Position numbers and translations under genes: made by a program
The notes under the pieces: model-generated
Told to the model about the DNA's origin: nothing
Database searches by the model: none
What the model saw: only the letters and a program-made list of their open reading frames with translations
Shown: piece after piece, positions 1-8,642 of the stretch
Numbering within the stretch: position 1 is the stretch's first letter
Layout of the letters: each line of letters begins with the position of its first letter
Source of the DNA: Celeribacter baekdonensis B30
GTDB taxonomy: Bacteria > Pseudomonadota > Alphaproteobacteria > Rhodobacterales > Rhodobacteraceae
Length of the DNA: 52,960 bases
Reading direction: 5' to 3'
Assembly: GCF_000299875.1 (NCBI RefSeq)
Contig: NZ_AMRK01000019.1
Location: 1-52,960, forward strand

Positions 1-48
1 CTGTCCCTGCAGGCCGTCATCCCCTGGGGTCCCAAAGACGCCGCCTAA
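1..48 (+). CDS. 3' end of a truncated upstream gene
   Basis: The window opens inside a reading frame that ends in TAA at 46-48. The visible tail is LSLQAVIPWGPKDAA (15 residues). That is too little to name a family. The tail is followed 8 bases later by a clean terminator hairpin, which supports it being the real end of a plus-strand gene that starts outside the window. Confidence 0.5.
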   Translation: MSLQAVIPWGPKDAA

Positions 49-56
49 GCCACGGG

Positions 57-88
57 CCAGACCGCTCCGGCGGTCTGGCTCTTTCTCG
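57..88 (+). terminator. Rho-independent-like terminator
   Basis: A perfect 8-bp stem, CCAGACCG (57-64) with CGGTCTGG (71-78), encloses a 6-base loop and is followed by a pyrimidine-rich CTCTTTCTC tract. It lies just after the stop codon at 46-48 and probably ends that transcript. Confidence 0.7.
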
Positions 89-697
89 TTCCGGGGGAAC
101 TTGTCCTCGACTGGTGCACTATTGGTGTCCGAAGGATGCGGTATATTTCGGACGCGGACGCCGACGCGGATAGTCAGACTGGATAGTCAGACCGGATAGG
201 TCGCCGACGCGGCTTCGATCTTTCTGTTCAGTGACAGCGCGGATCGCAGGAACCCCAGGCGGAACCGAATGTCAGCATAGAAAACTGGGAGCCTACTGTG
301 CGAGGTAAGCGCACCCCTTCTCTCAGTCGAGCAACCCGTGCCTGGGTCGTCTTGGCGAAGCTCCCTGGGGCGGCGAACTCGCCCTGCGCCGCAGGCAACG
401 AAATCGCAAATCATCGTCATGCATCCCGGGGCAACGTCTCACGTGAGGATCACCGCCGCGCGCCTTTCCGTCGACCTGTTGGCCTTTCAGATCGCTAGCC
501 CGGGGTCGAGCGGTCTGCAACGCCGGGGGCAGGTTTCTGGACGGCTGACGCCTTGAGCGCTGCCGAGGCATCGCTCACAACAACCCCGCCCCCGGCGTGC
601 TCCATTTCATTCCGCCCCGTGCCGGGTGCAGCCCGCTCTCATGCCCCCGGTCTTTTCCACGATCCGTCCAACGACGATCAACGGAAAGGATCACACC
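89..697. other. Gene-free stretch with a short tandem repeat
   Basis: I see no convincing gene here. The short open frames at 187-571 overlap each other on both strands and have no family features. The one structured item is a tandem repeat at 168-199. The last 20 bases carry the ribosome-binding site of the small gene that starts at 698. Confidence 0.5.
168..199. repeat. 13-bp tandem repeat, about 2.5 copies
   Basis: The unit GGATAGTCAGAC plus one base (T or C) occurs at 168-180 and 181-193 and is followed by a partial third copy, GGATAG (194-199). It lies in non-coding DNA. The function is unknown; it could be a protein-binding array or a slippage product. Confidence 0.7.
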
Positions 698-874
698 ATG
701 ACACTCGAACAATCCATCGACCTCGCCGAACTGCAAGCCGACATGGCCTTCGAGGACTACCTCGCCGCCTTCGACGAAGACGCCCATCCCGAGACCCTCG
801 ACAGCCTCGAGACCGAGGCGCTGATCGCCCGCAGCCGCTACGACGACCTGCGTTCTCTGGGACTGGGTCACTGA
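698..874 (+). CDS. Small acidic conserved plasmid protein
   Basis: This gene encodes a 58-residue, strongly acidic protein beginning MTLEQSIDLAELQADMAF. I do not recognise a family. The ATG at 698 is chosen because GGAAAGG lies 8-14 bases upstream and the protein becomes well-behaved there, whereas the in-frame start at 626 would add an unlikely leader. It is flanked by hairpins on both sides (57-78 and 882-911), so it looks like a single-gene transcription unit. Its composition suits a small helical protein. Its place next to the mobilisation region suggests a plasmid accessory role, but no function can be inferred. Confidence 0.6.
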   Translation: MTLEQSIDLAELQADMAFEDYLAAFDEDAHPETLDSLETEALIARSRYDDLRSLGLGH

Positions 875-881
875 CCCAGAT

Positions 882-911
882 ACCCCTGCGGGTCTTCGGA
901 TCCGCAGGGGT
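882..911 (+). terminator. Stem-loop after the small gene
   Basis: A perfect 10-bp inverted repeat, ACCCCTGCGG (882-891) with CCGCAGGGGT (902-911), encloses a 10-base loop. It starts 8 bases after the stop codon at 874. There is no U-tract, so it could be a weak terminator or an mRNA-protecting hairpin. Confidence 0.6.
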
Positions 912-1181
912 CTGACGTCGACTCTCAGAAGCATCGTGACGCTCGCAGACGGTGCGACCCGCGCCATCCAGCGCGGGCCATTTTCGTGTTCCTGGCGCCC
1001 GATCCGTGACCGGCTCGAGCGTTTGGTTTGCCTGTCGTCGTGTGCGTCATGAACACAAGTTTCGGAAGCTTTTTCGACCTGGTTGTCCTGCATCGATGAG
1101 GGCGGGACCCGTACCATGTCGCGCCGCGCCGCGGGGTCTTGATGGCGTCTATTTCCAGCAAAAAGACACACTATGCAAAAC

Positions 1182-1208
1182 GTAATATTGCGCAATGTGA
1201 TGTATTGA
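1182..1208 (+). promoter_or_regulatory. 27-bp element shared by the mob and virB operons
   Basis: This AT-rich element matches 18545-18571 at 20 of 27 positions. Both copies contain GTAAT, then GCAAT, then GTATTGA, and both contain the inverted pair CAAT-N7-ATTG. Here it lies about 80 bases before the GTG start of the HTH relaxosome gene. It is probably an operator or promoter that couples DNA processing to pilus synthesis. The binding protein is unknown; the HTH protein at 1287 and the Xre protein at 17444 are candidates. Confidence 0.5.
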
Positions 1209-1236
1209 AGTATAAGCGAAGGGGAGAAGGATGACG

Positions 1237-1254
1237 TTGGCAGGATATGGCCAA
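1237..1254 (-). other. oriT: Candidate nic site of oriT
   Basis: The minus strand reads TATCCTGC here, which fits the YATCCTGY nic consensus of RP4-type origins and Agrobacterium T-borders, both cut by VirD2/TraI-family relaxases. The hexamer is framed by the inverted repeat TTGGC (1237-1241) and GCCAA (1250-1254). It lies 33 bases before the relaxosome gene and about 650 bases before the relaxase gene. The assignment rests on motif and position only. Confidence 0.45.
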
Positions 1255-1286
1255 TGTTTGCACATTTTGTCCGAGGGGTCTGACCC

Positions 1287-1907
1287 GTGCCGAGGCCAGC
1301 GAAAAACCTGAAGCTAGAAGAGCGCATCGAAGTGGCGCGGCGCTTCACGGCGGGCGAGAGCGCGAAGGAGCTGGCGGCGGCGTTCGGTATCTCTCCGCGC
1401 CACGTGAACCGGCTCGCGAAAGAGGAGGCGGGGGAGGGCATCGCGGTGCGCGACCCGAGCGAAACGGTCGCCTTCCGGGCCAGTCAGTCTGAGCTTGCTG
1501 TGTTCGATGCCGAGTGGTGCGAACGGGGTTTTGCCAACCGATCCCAGGCGCTCAATGCGGTGCTGCGCGGGCGGTGCGGTTTCCTCGATGTGCCCCGTGA
1601 TCTGGTCTCGGAATTCTGCGCCGCATGGCGTCAGGCGAAGGACGTGAGCGACGCAGGATTGGTGCTCGCCAAGGCGGTGCATCGCGGTCGGCTGGAGGTT
1701 TCGGAGGCGGACCGCGCGGTGCTGATCGAACTCCTTGATCTGGCGCAGTCCATGAGCCGTGAGATGGGCCGGATGAAGGATGCGGCGCAGGCGCTGCGTG
1801 CTCAGGAGTGGCCGAAAAAGGAAGAAGGGCAGGGGACAGAGAGCGCGGTTCTGGAGGACGGCTCGCGCACGATCGAACGCGGATTGAGGCTCATCAGGAA
1901 TGGCTGA
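1287..1907 (+). CDS. HTH-containing relaxosome accessory protein (MobC-like)
   Basis: This 206-residue protein probably binds oriT and assists the relaxase. Residues about 8-45 form a transposase/Sigma-70-like helix-turn-helix (RRFTAGESAKELAAAFGI, then SPRHVNRLAKE). The middle part (ETVAFRASQSELAVFDAEW to about residue 130) resembles the DNA-binding region of MobC-like plasmid mobilisation proteins. A coiled C-terminal part follows. The start is GTG at 1287 with GAGGGGT about 7 bases upstream. The gene overlaps virD2 by 8 bases, so the two are translationally coupled. It may also regulate its own promoter through the element at 1182-1208. The HTH call is firm; the relaxosome role is inferred from position. 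Confidence 0.7.
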   Translation: MPRPAKNLKLEERIEVARRFTAGESAKELAAAFGISPRHVNRLAKEEAGEGIAVRDPSETVAFRASQSELAVFDAEWCERGFANRSQALNAVLRGRCGFLDVPRDLVSEFCAAWRQAKDVSDAGLVLAKAVHRGRLEVSEADRAVLIELLDLAQSMSREMGRMKDAAQALRAQEWPKKEEGQGTESAVLEDGSRTIERGLRLIRNG

Positions 1908-3822
1908 TCCGCTCGCCCTTTACGTCTCGGTCATGGGGCGGCTCTGGGAGGATGAGCGCATCCGGGGCCAGGCCGCGGCGCGGATCGACGCGCGGCTGGC
2001 GGGGCGTCGGCAGGGTCGCAGTTTCGCACGCGTCGGATCCCTGTCGGCGCGTAACGCGCTGAAGGCGGCCTCGGGTCAGAGCCGCGCGGCGGTCTTCAAA
2101 CGGATCCGGGCAGGGGGCTGCAAGACGCGGGTGTCCCTCGGGGCGCAGATCTCCTACATCAACGACAAGGCGGTCTACACCTATTCGACGATGACCAATG
2201 CGCTGACCGACGCGGCGGTGCTTTCTGAAGAGCAGAAAGAGGACATCATCGAGGATTGGGCCGGCACCTGGCGCGGCTCGACCAAGCTCGGGTTCACCTC
2301 GCACATGCTGCTGTCGTTCCCGACCGACGTAACGGTCGATCAGGTGCGCGACATCGCCATGGACTGGACGGATCATTTCTTCGAGAGCGGCGAATACGGC
2401 GATCAATGGGACTATGTTCTCGCGGTCCATGATGACCGGGCGCACAAGCATGCGCACATCATCCTGAACAATCGCGGCCTCGAAAACGGCACCTGGTTCT
2501 CCTGCTGGGCTGAGGGTGTGATGTCGCCGCAGCTCATGCGCGAGAAGCAGGCCGAGATCGCTGAAGGCTATGGCGTCATGCTCGACGCCACCACACGGCT
2601 CGAGCGCGGTATTTTTGAGAAGCCCGCCGGGATCGAGGAGATCTACCGCGCCAAGGAAGAGGCTCGCCTGCCGCGCGAGATCGTCATGACCGCCAAGGAA
2701 TCCGCCATCGCGCAGGCGCAGGTGGTGGGCTTCGCCAAGGACTACAAGAACCTCGCCGACCTGCTGGACCGGATGGACCAGCGCCACATGGCGCGCGCCG
2801 TGCGCGTCATGGCGGACGGGCTCGGTTCCGGCACGCCGTGGAACTTCACCGAAAGGACGATAGATATGAAGGACATCAAGACCGTCGGTGATGCGATCGA
2901 CTATTCCGAGCGCACGATCGAGGCGCTGAGGCTCAAGGCCGAGGAACTGGACCCGGCCGAACGCGCCGCCTTCGAGGCCAAGGCCGCACCAATCATCGCG
3001 GACCTTTCGCAGATGGTTCCAGACCCAGAGCTACGGGCGCGGTTTGGCAAGCAGCTCGAGGAACCGTATCCGCCGGGGGCGGGCAGCGAGGTGCTGATCG
3101 CCGCGCTGCGGTCCGGCAATGACGAGGGCTTGCGCGATGTGCTCGAGCGCGCCGAAGAGGTGGGCATGGACACCGAGGAGCTGGTGGCCCGGATCGCGGC
3201 GGGCGGAACGCGGAACTACGGCATGGCACAGGACTGGGTCGAGCGCGACATGAACGCGGTGCTGGCGAAGGACGGCCTGAGCGTCGAGACCGCGAGTGAC
3301 GACCAACTCGACGCCGCGCTCGAAAAAGTCGATGGCGTGATGGACGCGCTGATGGAACGGGCGAAGGAGATGGGTGTCGAGATCGGTCGGACTCTCGCGG
3401 ACGAGGAAGAGGCGACACTGCCCCTCATCGATGAGGACGACCGGACGCCCAATTCCTACCTGCAGGACCTCGCCGACATGCTGCGGGACGGCAAGCTCAC
3501 CGAGGAACAGGAAGAGACCGTCGAGCGGACCCTGCAGTCCGAGCTCTTCAAGGAGTTGGGCGAGGAGGGCTTGGCCGAGCTTCGTCGCGGCAACTACGAG
3601 GTTCTGGATGCGGTCCTGCCGAGCAAGCTCGACCAGATCACGGTCACGCAGGAATTCCTTGAGATGACCTTCGAGGAGACAGGCGACCAGATCTTCACCG
3701 ACCGCGCCGCCGGGTTGCAGCAGGACAAGGCGACCGAGGTGGCGCGGCTGCGCGGCCAGCAGGAAGAGCTGGGGCGCGACCTTGGCCGCGACCGCGGTCT
3801 CGATGACGAGATGGAATTCTGA
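1900..3822 (+). CDS. virD2: VirD2-type conjugative relaxase (MOB-P like)
   Basis: This 640-residue relaxase would nick oriT, attach to the 5' end of the transferred strand and pilot it into the secretion channel. The three-histidine metal motif is clear at residues 177-190 (HDDRAHKHAHIILN). The catalytic tyrosine is probably in the motif around residue 86 (AQISYIND). Residues about 1-250 form the relaxase domain. The long C-terminal part is acidic and helical, rich in Glu, Leu and Ala, and ends in an acidic tail (GLDDEMEF) where secretion signals are usually found. It overlaps the upstream HTH gene and lies 14 bases before virD4, forming a mob operon. The start ATG at 1900 has GAGG about 11 bases upstream. 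Confidence 0.9.
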   Translation: MADPLALYVSVMGRLWEDERIRGQAAARIDARLAGRRQGRSFARVGSLSARNALKAASGQSRAAVFKRIRAGGCKTRVSLGAQISYINDKAVYTYSTMTNALTDAAVLSEEQKEDIIEDWAGTWRGSTKLGFTSHMLLSFPTDVTVDQVRDIAMDWTDHFFESGEYGDQWDYVLAVHDDRAHKHAHIILNNRGLENGTWFSCWAEGVMSPQLMREKQAEIAEGYGVMLDATTRLERGIFEKPAGIEEIYRAKEEARLPREIVMTAKESAIAQAQVVGFAKDYKNLADLLDRMDQRHMARAVRVMADGLGSGTPWNFTERTIDMKDIKTVGDAIDYSERTIEALRLKAEELDPAERAAFEAKAAPIIADLSQMVPDPELRARFGKQLEEPYPPGAGSEVLIAALRSGNDEGLRDVLERAEEVGMDTEELVARIAAGGTRNYGMAQDWVERDMNAVLAKDGLSVETASDDQLDAALEKVDGVMDALMERAKEMGVEIGRTLADEEEATLPLIDEDDRTPNSYLQDLADMLRDGKLTEEQEETVERTLQSELFKELGEEGLAELRRGNYEVLDAVLPSKLDQITVTQEFLEMTFEETGDQIFTDRAAGLQQDKATEVARLRGQQEELGRDLGRDRGLDDEMEF

Positions 3823-3836
3823 AGGGGATGACCACC

Positions 3837-5750
3837 ATGACCAAGACACTCCCCCTCTGGGCCGCGCTTCTTTTCGGTGTGATCTGCGGCGCCGTAATCG
3901 GCACCATCGTTGCCGCCTTCTACCTGACCCTGGCCCTGAAAACCGGGTTTCAGAGTTTCGACATGCTTGCGCTCTGGAAGGCCAGCACCGGCACCCGCGC
4001 CGCACATCCGGATGCCTTCAAGGTAGGGTTTGGCGCTGTCGGCTTCGGAGCCATTGGCCTCGGCGCGCTCGCGCTGGCTTGGACCTGGAAGAAAGAGCGC
4101 GACGACTACGGATCGGCCCATTGGCAGACCAAGGCGGAGCTGAAGAAGAACGACATGCTGCAGGCCCCCGGTAAGGGCTTCGTCTGCGGCAAGCTTGGTG
4201 CCCCGGCCTCGAAGGCTGAGTTCATCTCCTCGACGACCATCCCGCATGTGATGATGGTGGCCCCGACCCGCGCGGGTAAGGGTGTGGGTTTCGTGATCCC
4301 GAACCTTCTGAGCTTTGCTGGCTCGGTCGTGGTGCTCGACGTGAAGGGCGAGAACTTCGAGAAGACCGCGCGGCTCCGGGCACTGAACGGAGACGAGGTC
4401 TATCGGTTCAGCCCGTTTGATTGGGCCAATGCTACGCACCGCTACAATCCGCTGGCGCGGATCGCCAAGGCCCGGACGTTCGCGCAGCGCTTCACCGAGG
4501 TCTCGATCCTGGCCGACCTCTTCCTCGACAAGGACAACAAGACGCTCGACACCTTCTCCGAGGCGGGCAAGTCGATCTTTGTCGCGGCCTGCCTGCTGGC
4601 GATCCAGCGCGGCACGCCGAACCTTGGGGAAGTCAACAAGATCGTCGCCGGGGGCGAGTACAAGAACGCGCAGTACAAGACTTATGCCGACGAGGCCGAG
4701 GAAGACATCCTGCGCGAGCTCTGGATCAACGCCGCTTCTGCCTCGTCGCGACTGTTGACCTCGAACATCCAAGCGCTGATGACCGCCGGTCTCAAGCAAT
4801 GGGACAACCCGGCGGTGCGCTCGGCCACCGAGGCGAGCGACTTTGATTTCTCAACCTTCCGCAAGACCCCGCAGTCGCTCTACATCGCCGTGTCCGAGGA
4901 TCACATCGCAACCCTCGCCCCGCTCCTGCGCCTGATGTTTGCCGACCTCATCGCCTCGATCCGCCTGAACGAGCCGGGCCCGGACGAGCCCTGGCCCGTT
5001 ATGATGATGATCGACGAATTCCAGCAGATGGGGGCGATGCCGTATCTCGAACGCGCTATCCATTCGCTGGCGAGCTATGGCGGCCGCGTCGCGATGATCG
5101 CGCAGTCGCTTGCCTCGCTTGATCGCATCTACGGGCCCGAGGGCCGCGAAAGTCTCGAGAACGGGGCAGGGCTGAAGCTCTACATCACCCCGCGTGACCA
5201 GCGCACGGTGAAGGAGGTTTCCGCCGCGGTCGGCAGCACCACCCGCGAGGCGGTCACCCGGATGTATGGCCGCGACAAGGGTTTCCTCGGCGCAACCTCG
5301 ACCTCGGCGCGTCTGGAAGAACGGCCGCTGCTTTCCGAGACCGAAGCGCGCCTGATGGACCCCGACGAGGTCATCATCCTCGCCTCGCCCCAGCACCCTA
5401 TCAAGGCGAGCCGGATCAAGTATTACGACGATCCCTTCTTCAAGCAGATGCTGGCCCGCCAGGAGGGCAAGCCCTTCCCCTATCCACCGAGTGTGCAGGG
5501 CGTGGGACCTTGGGGTAGCGTGGATGGTGACGCAGCCCTCGCAGACGAACAGGCGAAACCAGCCGAACGCGCGCCTGTCCGGGATCGCTCGCAGCGTCGC
5601 GAAGCGCGCGCGATGAGCGTGATGGCGATGGAGGCTGGGCGCGGGCAACCAGAGCCAGAGACGTTGGAACGGGAAACAGCGGTGCCGAAGGAATGGGAGG
5701 CAGCGGTCGATCGGCAAGAGGATTTTATTGAGGAGTTGTTGGGTGGATGA
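3837..5750 (+). CDS. virD4: VirD4/TraG type IV coupling protein
   Basis: This inner-membrane ATPase brings the relaxase-DNA complex to the VirB channel. The N-terminus has two membrane segments (about residues 5-30 and 60-80). Walker A is APTRAGKG near residue 142 and Walker B is MMMIDEFQQMG near residue 390, both in the order typical of VirD4/TraG. The C-terminal 80 residues are low-complexity and charged. Length is about 637 residues, normal for the family. I prefer the ATG at 3837 because GAAGGGG (3821-3827) is then 9 bases away; the in-frame ATG at 3828 would abut it. Its natural downstream neighbour, the virB operon, is now 12 kb away because island 1 lies between them. Confidence 0.93.
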   Translation: MTKTLPLWAALLFGVICGAVIGTIVAAFYLTLALKTGFQSFDMLALWKASTGTRAAHPDAFKVGFGAVGFGAIGLGALALAWTWKKERDDYGSAHWQTKAELKKNDMLQAPGKGFVCGKLGAPASKAEFISSTTIPHVMMVAPTRAGKGVGFVIPNLLSFAGSVVVLDVKGENFEKTARLRALNGDEVYRFSPFDWANATHRYNPLARIAKARTFAQRFTEVSILADLFLDKDNKTLDTFSEAGKSIFVAACLLAIQRGTPNLGEVNKIVAGGEYKNAQYKTYADEAEEDILRELWINAASASSRLLTSNIQALMTAGLKQWDNPAVRSATEASDFDFSTFRKTPQSLYIAVSEDHIATLAPLLRLMFADLIASIRLNEPGPDEPWPVMMMIDEFQQMGAMPYLERAIHSLASYGGRVAMIAQSLASLDRIYGPEGRESLENGAGLKLYITPRDQRTVKEVSAAVGSTTREAVTRMYGRDKGFLGATSTSARLEERPLLSETEARLMDPDEVIILASPQHPIKASRIKYYDDPFFKQMLARQEGKPFPYPPSVQGVGPWGSVDGDAALADEQAKPAERAPVRDRSQRREARAMSVMAMEAGRGQPEPETLERETAVPKEWEAAVDRQEDFIEELLGG

Positions 5751-5978
5751 CCGAAGCTATCGTGCAAGCGGCTTTGGTTGATCTTCTGTGTTGCGTGAAG
5801 CGGATGACTCATTGCAGCCTCCGGTAGCGGCAAGGCCATAGTAAAGCGTACCTGCTAATGACTTCTCCACAGCCGCTGTCTGGCAGAGTTGCTCAACAAA
5901 CAAAAAGTCTTTCACCCGGTTAAGCAGTCCGAAGCTCACATATCGCGCAAGAGCAAAACAGGAGTCGACAAGTAGAGC

Positions 5979-6447
5979 TTGGAAATGCGGGCCGTTGAGT
6001 TCACCAACAGCGAGGTGGGCGAAGTGTCTATGCTACTTGCATTGCCCACCCAAATCCTTCCCGACCAGGAGATCGGCAATGGTACTGCCGACGGCGTTTA
6101 TGACACCGGCATGTGCCACGATGCCATCGCTGCTAAGAGAGCCGCCACAGTCTTGTTATCTCGCAGGAGCATCGCGCCCTGGAAGCCGGACACCCCTCGG
6201 GCTGGCGCGTTCAACGAATGCCCTCCGCACATCAAGGCGTTTAGGGCGCACGACTTGGACACGAATAAGCGGTTACCAACGCAGAAACCGGGAAGAGATT
6301 AAAATGCAATGTGTGACAAAGCTAGGCCAGTAGCTGACTGTACTGGATTTGGATCGCAAGGTCACAGAGTTCAGAATGTTTGTTGCTGTCATGTACGCCT
6401 GCGATGCGCTCGGTCTACGTGTCGTTGAATTCGTTGGATATGCCGGT
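5979..6447 (+). pseudogene. IS5-family transposase remnant, C-terminal half
   Basis: Translated in pieces, this stretch matches the C-terminal half of an IS5-family DDE transposase. The first frame (from 5979) reads MEMRAVEFTNSEVGE, then DGVYDTGMCHDAIAAK and WKPDTPRAGAFNE. The frame then shifts near 6213 to NALRTSRRLGRTTWTRISGY and MQCVTKLGQ. An in-frame TAG at 6331-6333 interrupts it, after which DLDRKVTEFRMFVAVMYACDALGLRVVEF continues in the same frame to about 6447. There is thus one frameshift and one nonsense codon, and the N-terminal half is missing. The fossil marks the left border of island 1, between virD4 and the catabolic genes. Similarity is judged from remembered family sequences. 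Confidence 0.8.
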
Positions 6448-6559
6448 TCAGGGAAGAGGAGCCTCAGCCATCATCCGACTTTAAGCAACCGCACACCTCA
6501 AAAAAACATGATCAGTATTCATCAAGCAAGCACGTTAGGCCACACCAACATGCTGCAGA

Positions 6560-7123
6560 CTATTCAGCGGGAAACAGAAGTTTTGCAATAGTATTGTCCA
6601 AAAGCTGTGTCTGCACGTTATCAGTTAGTTTGCCATTGGACTGAAAAATGCTGCCTGCTGTGCCCAGGCGAATATTCTGAGAAATAACATTTGCGCCGAG
6701 AGTGAGAAACAGCTGTTGAAGAGCGGGATGGCCGCGAACAGACCCCACACCGCGTGAAGAAGCACCGCATATCGCGACTGGCTTGTTGTTAAATGCCGTG
6801 CCGCCTAGGCCATCTTCCAGAACAAGCCAAGAAATCAGGTTGCGAAGCACAGACGAATAAGCACCGGTATACTCATCCGAACCGATAATAAAGCCATCTT
6901 GTATTCGCAGTAAGTCGCGGAACTTTATGACTTGATGCGGCATCTCGGGCCGTGAGGCATTCGCACCATCAATATTCGGCGCATCAAAATCCATAAGATT
7001 AACAAATGTCATTTCAACTTTGCCCGGTTGATGCGATTGACTCAGATCAGCCACGGCCTGCACCAACTTGGAATTGATTGAATCCTTTCGACTGCTCCCT
7101 GAAAAGGCCAGTAATTTCATCAT
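6560..7123 (-). CDS. NAD(P)H-dependent FMN reductase family flavoprotein
   Basis: This 187-residue protein has the flavodoxin-like fold of the SsuE/ArsH/azoreductase group. The phosphate-binding start LLAFSGSSRKDSINSKLVQ (residues 4-22) and the middle FIIGSDEYTGAYSSVLRNLISWL (about 98-120, the usual PEYN-type loop with D replacing P) are characteristic. It would reduce free FMN or quinone-like compounds. It is transcribed divergently from the oxygenase operon, with GGAG upstream of its ATG. A GTTC-N7-GAAC palindrome (7198-7212) lies 75 bases before its start, suggesting IclR control. Its role beside a Rieske/P450 cluster is unclear; it may recycle quinones formed from aromatic intermediates. 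Confidence 0.8.
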   Translation of the reverse strand: MMKLLAFSGSSRKDSINSKLVQAVADLSQSHQPGKVEMTFVNLMDFDAPNIDGANASRPEMPHQVIKFRDLLRIQDGFIIGSDEYTGAYSSVLRNLISWLVLEDGLGGTAFNNKPVAICGASSRGVGSVRGHPALQQLFLTLGANVISQNIRLGTAGSIFQSNGKLTDNVQTQLLDNTIAKLLFPAE

Positions 7124-7194
7124 ATCACATCTCCAACATTCTTAAGCCCGCAACCTAGTGGGGGGCAAGATCGACAATTTTGGACCCAACCAGA

Positions 7195-7215
7195 CTTGTT
7201 CATTTACCGAACAAG
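7195..7215. promoter_or_regulatory. IclR-type operator, copy 1
   Basis: The arms CTTGTTC (7195-7201) and GAACAAG (7209-7215) form a perfect 7-bp inverted repeat. The core is GTTC-ATTTACC-GAAC at 7198-7212. The same core occurs at 7338, 33487 and 33505. It sits between the FMN reductase (start 7123) and the divergent oxygenase operon (start 7377). IclR-family proteins such as PcaU and PobR bind GTTCG-type palindromes of this size. Confidence 0.7.
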
Positions 7216-7337
7216 AATTGAATCGCCTCAACGCTCCCAAGTTGTCCGGTCCACCGTCCATGACATCCTTGCGTCTCTAGAGGTACTTGACACCGAAACG
7301 TGCTCATGTAAAGAACAATGTACGATATTCGATCAAC

Positions 7338-7352
7338 GTTCGGTAAGCGAAC
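7338..7352. promoter_or_regulatory. IclR-type operator, copy 2
   Basis: GTTC-GGTAAGC-GAAC, a GTTC-N7-GAAC palindrome, lies 25 bases before the ATG of the oxygenase alpha gene. A possible -35 box, TTGACA, is at 7287-7292, so the site would fall in the early transcribed leader. The -10 box is not clear. The placement suits repression, but activation cannot be excluded. Confidence 0.7.
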
Positions 7353-7376
7353 ATATTTGCATGAGGAGATGCGCTG

Positions 7377-8642
7377 ATGGTAGACCCTGAAGAAGTATCG
7401 GCTAAACAGCCGACATGGCCCGCTAAAGATGGAGCAACGCGTGTTCCGTATTGGGTTTTTCAGCGCCAAGATGTTCTGGAAGCAGAAAATAAGAAGATTT
7501 TTCAGGGCCCTGTTTGGAATTTCCTGTGCCTTGAGGCCGAGCTCGTAGAGGCAGGAGATTTTGTTGCCGTCTTTGCTGGTGAGACTCCTGTCATTGTGAC
7601 GCGTGACAAAGATGGCCAAATCTACGCATTCGAAAATCGTTGCGCGCATCGTGGTTCATTGTTGGCTCTAGAGGATAGAGGGAACGTTAAAGACTTCACG
7701 TGCGTGTATCACGCTTGGACGCACAGCCTTCAGGGGGATCTGATTGGAGTTGCCTTCAAAGATGGCATCAAGGGCTGTGGCGGTATCGCAAGTGACTTTA
7801 AAATGGAAAATCAAGGCCCACGCAAAATGCGGGTATCAGTGCTACATGGGCTTGTTTTCGGAAGCTTCGATGAAGATGTGGATGATATCGAAGATTACCT
7901 GGGAGAAGCGGTTCTTGAGCGCATTGAGCGCGTTTTGGGAGGGCGGAAACCCGTTGTCCTTGGCAAATTCACACAAATTCTCCCCAACAACTGGAAGCTC
8001 TACGTAGAGAATACAAAGGATAGTTATCACGCCAGTATTCTCCACACCTTTTTTACGACTTTTGAATTGAATCGCCTGTCGCAAAAAGGCGGGATCATCG
8101 TGAATGAAACCGGTGGATGTCATGTGAGTTATTCTTGCGTCGACCATGGTGGTTCTTTGGACGAAGTTCAAAAAAATGCATATAAAGACGAAAATATCAG
8201 ATCCGATTCCGATCTGAGTTTGACTGATATGACGCTTTTGGAAAGCTTCAAGGAATACGACGACGATATTACGCTCCAGATTCTGTCTGTTTTTCCAAAT
8301 TTCGTTTTGCAGCAAATCCAAAATTCAGTTGCTGTTCGTACCGTATTGCCCAAAGGCACAGACAGCATGCATTTGAAGTGGACCTATATCGGGTTCGAAG
8401 ACGATACTCCAGATCAGCGGAAGGCCCGTCTCAAACTTTCCAACCTAATCGGACCGGGGGGGTATGTCTCCATGGAGGACGGCTGCATTGGTAATTTCGT
8501 TCAGCGCGGAACAAAAGGGGCCGCAGAAGAAAGTGCCGTACTTGCGATGGGTGGTTACTCAATCGAAACGAGTGAAGATCGAATTACTGAGGCCGCAATT
8601 CGTGGTTTCTGGACCGAGTACCGTGGGAGAATGGGCCTATGA
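7377..8642 (+). CDS. tphA2: Rieske dioxygenase alpha subunit, terephthalate-dioxygenase-like
   Basis: This is the catalytic subunit of an aromatic-ring dihydroxylating dioxygenase (421 residues; TphA2 is about 413). The Rieske [2Fe-2S] ligands are C89-x-H91 and C109-x2-H112. The mononuclear iron site is [13 protein letters not shown], with D215 as the bridging acid and H218/H223 as ligands. The segment style (SLL, HRG and [11 protein letters not shown]) places it with the aromatic-carboxylate group: terephthalate, anthranilate-And and salicylate-5-hydroxylase types. The PdxA-family neighbour and the gene order point to terephthalate, which would be converted with O2 and NADH to the 1,2-dihydrodiol. 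Its stop overlaps the beta-subunit start (ATGA). The family is firm; the substrate is inferred. Confidence 0.85.
   Translation: MVDPEEVSAKQPTWPAKDGATRVPYWVFQRQDVLEAENKKIFQGPVWNFLCLEAELVEAGDFVAVFAGETPVIVTRDKDGQIYAFENRCAHRGSLLALEDRGNVKDFTCVYHAWTHSLQGDLIGVAFKDGIKGCGGIASDFKMENQGPRKMRVSVLHGLVFGSFDEDVDDIEDYLGEAVLERIERVLGGRKPVVLGKFTQILPNNWKLYVENTKDSYHASILHTFFTTFELNRLSQKGGIIVNETGGCHVSYSCVDHGGSLDEVQKNAYKDENIRSDSDLSLTDMTLLESFKEYDDDITLQILSVFPNFVLQQIQNSVAVRTVLPKGTDSMHLKWTYIGFEDDTPDQRKARLKLSNLIGPGGYVSMEDGCIGNFVQRGTKGAAEESAVLAMGGYSIETSEDRITEAAIRGFWTEYRGRMGL

Larger units (their letters stand above)
912..1286. other. Intergenic mobilisation control region (probable oriT)
   Basis: This gene-free stretch of about 375 bases precedes the mobilisation operon. 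It contains an AT-rich element (1182-1208) that also occurs upstream of the virB operon, a perfect ATTGCGCAAT palindrome (1187-1196), and a VirD2/RP4-like nic-site match (1237-1254). Origins of transfer usually sit immediately upstream of relaxase genes, so position and motifs agree. Confidence 0.5.

Noticed and set aside
6349-6591. Separate 80-residue gene
   Set aside because: It continues in frame the IS5-type transposase fossil after an internal TAG, so it is part of the pseudogene.
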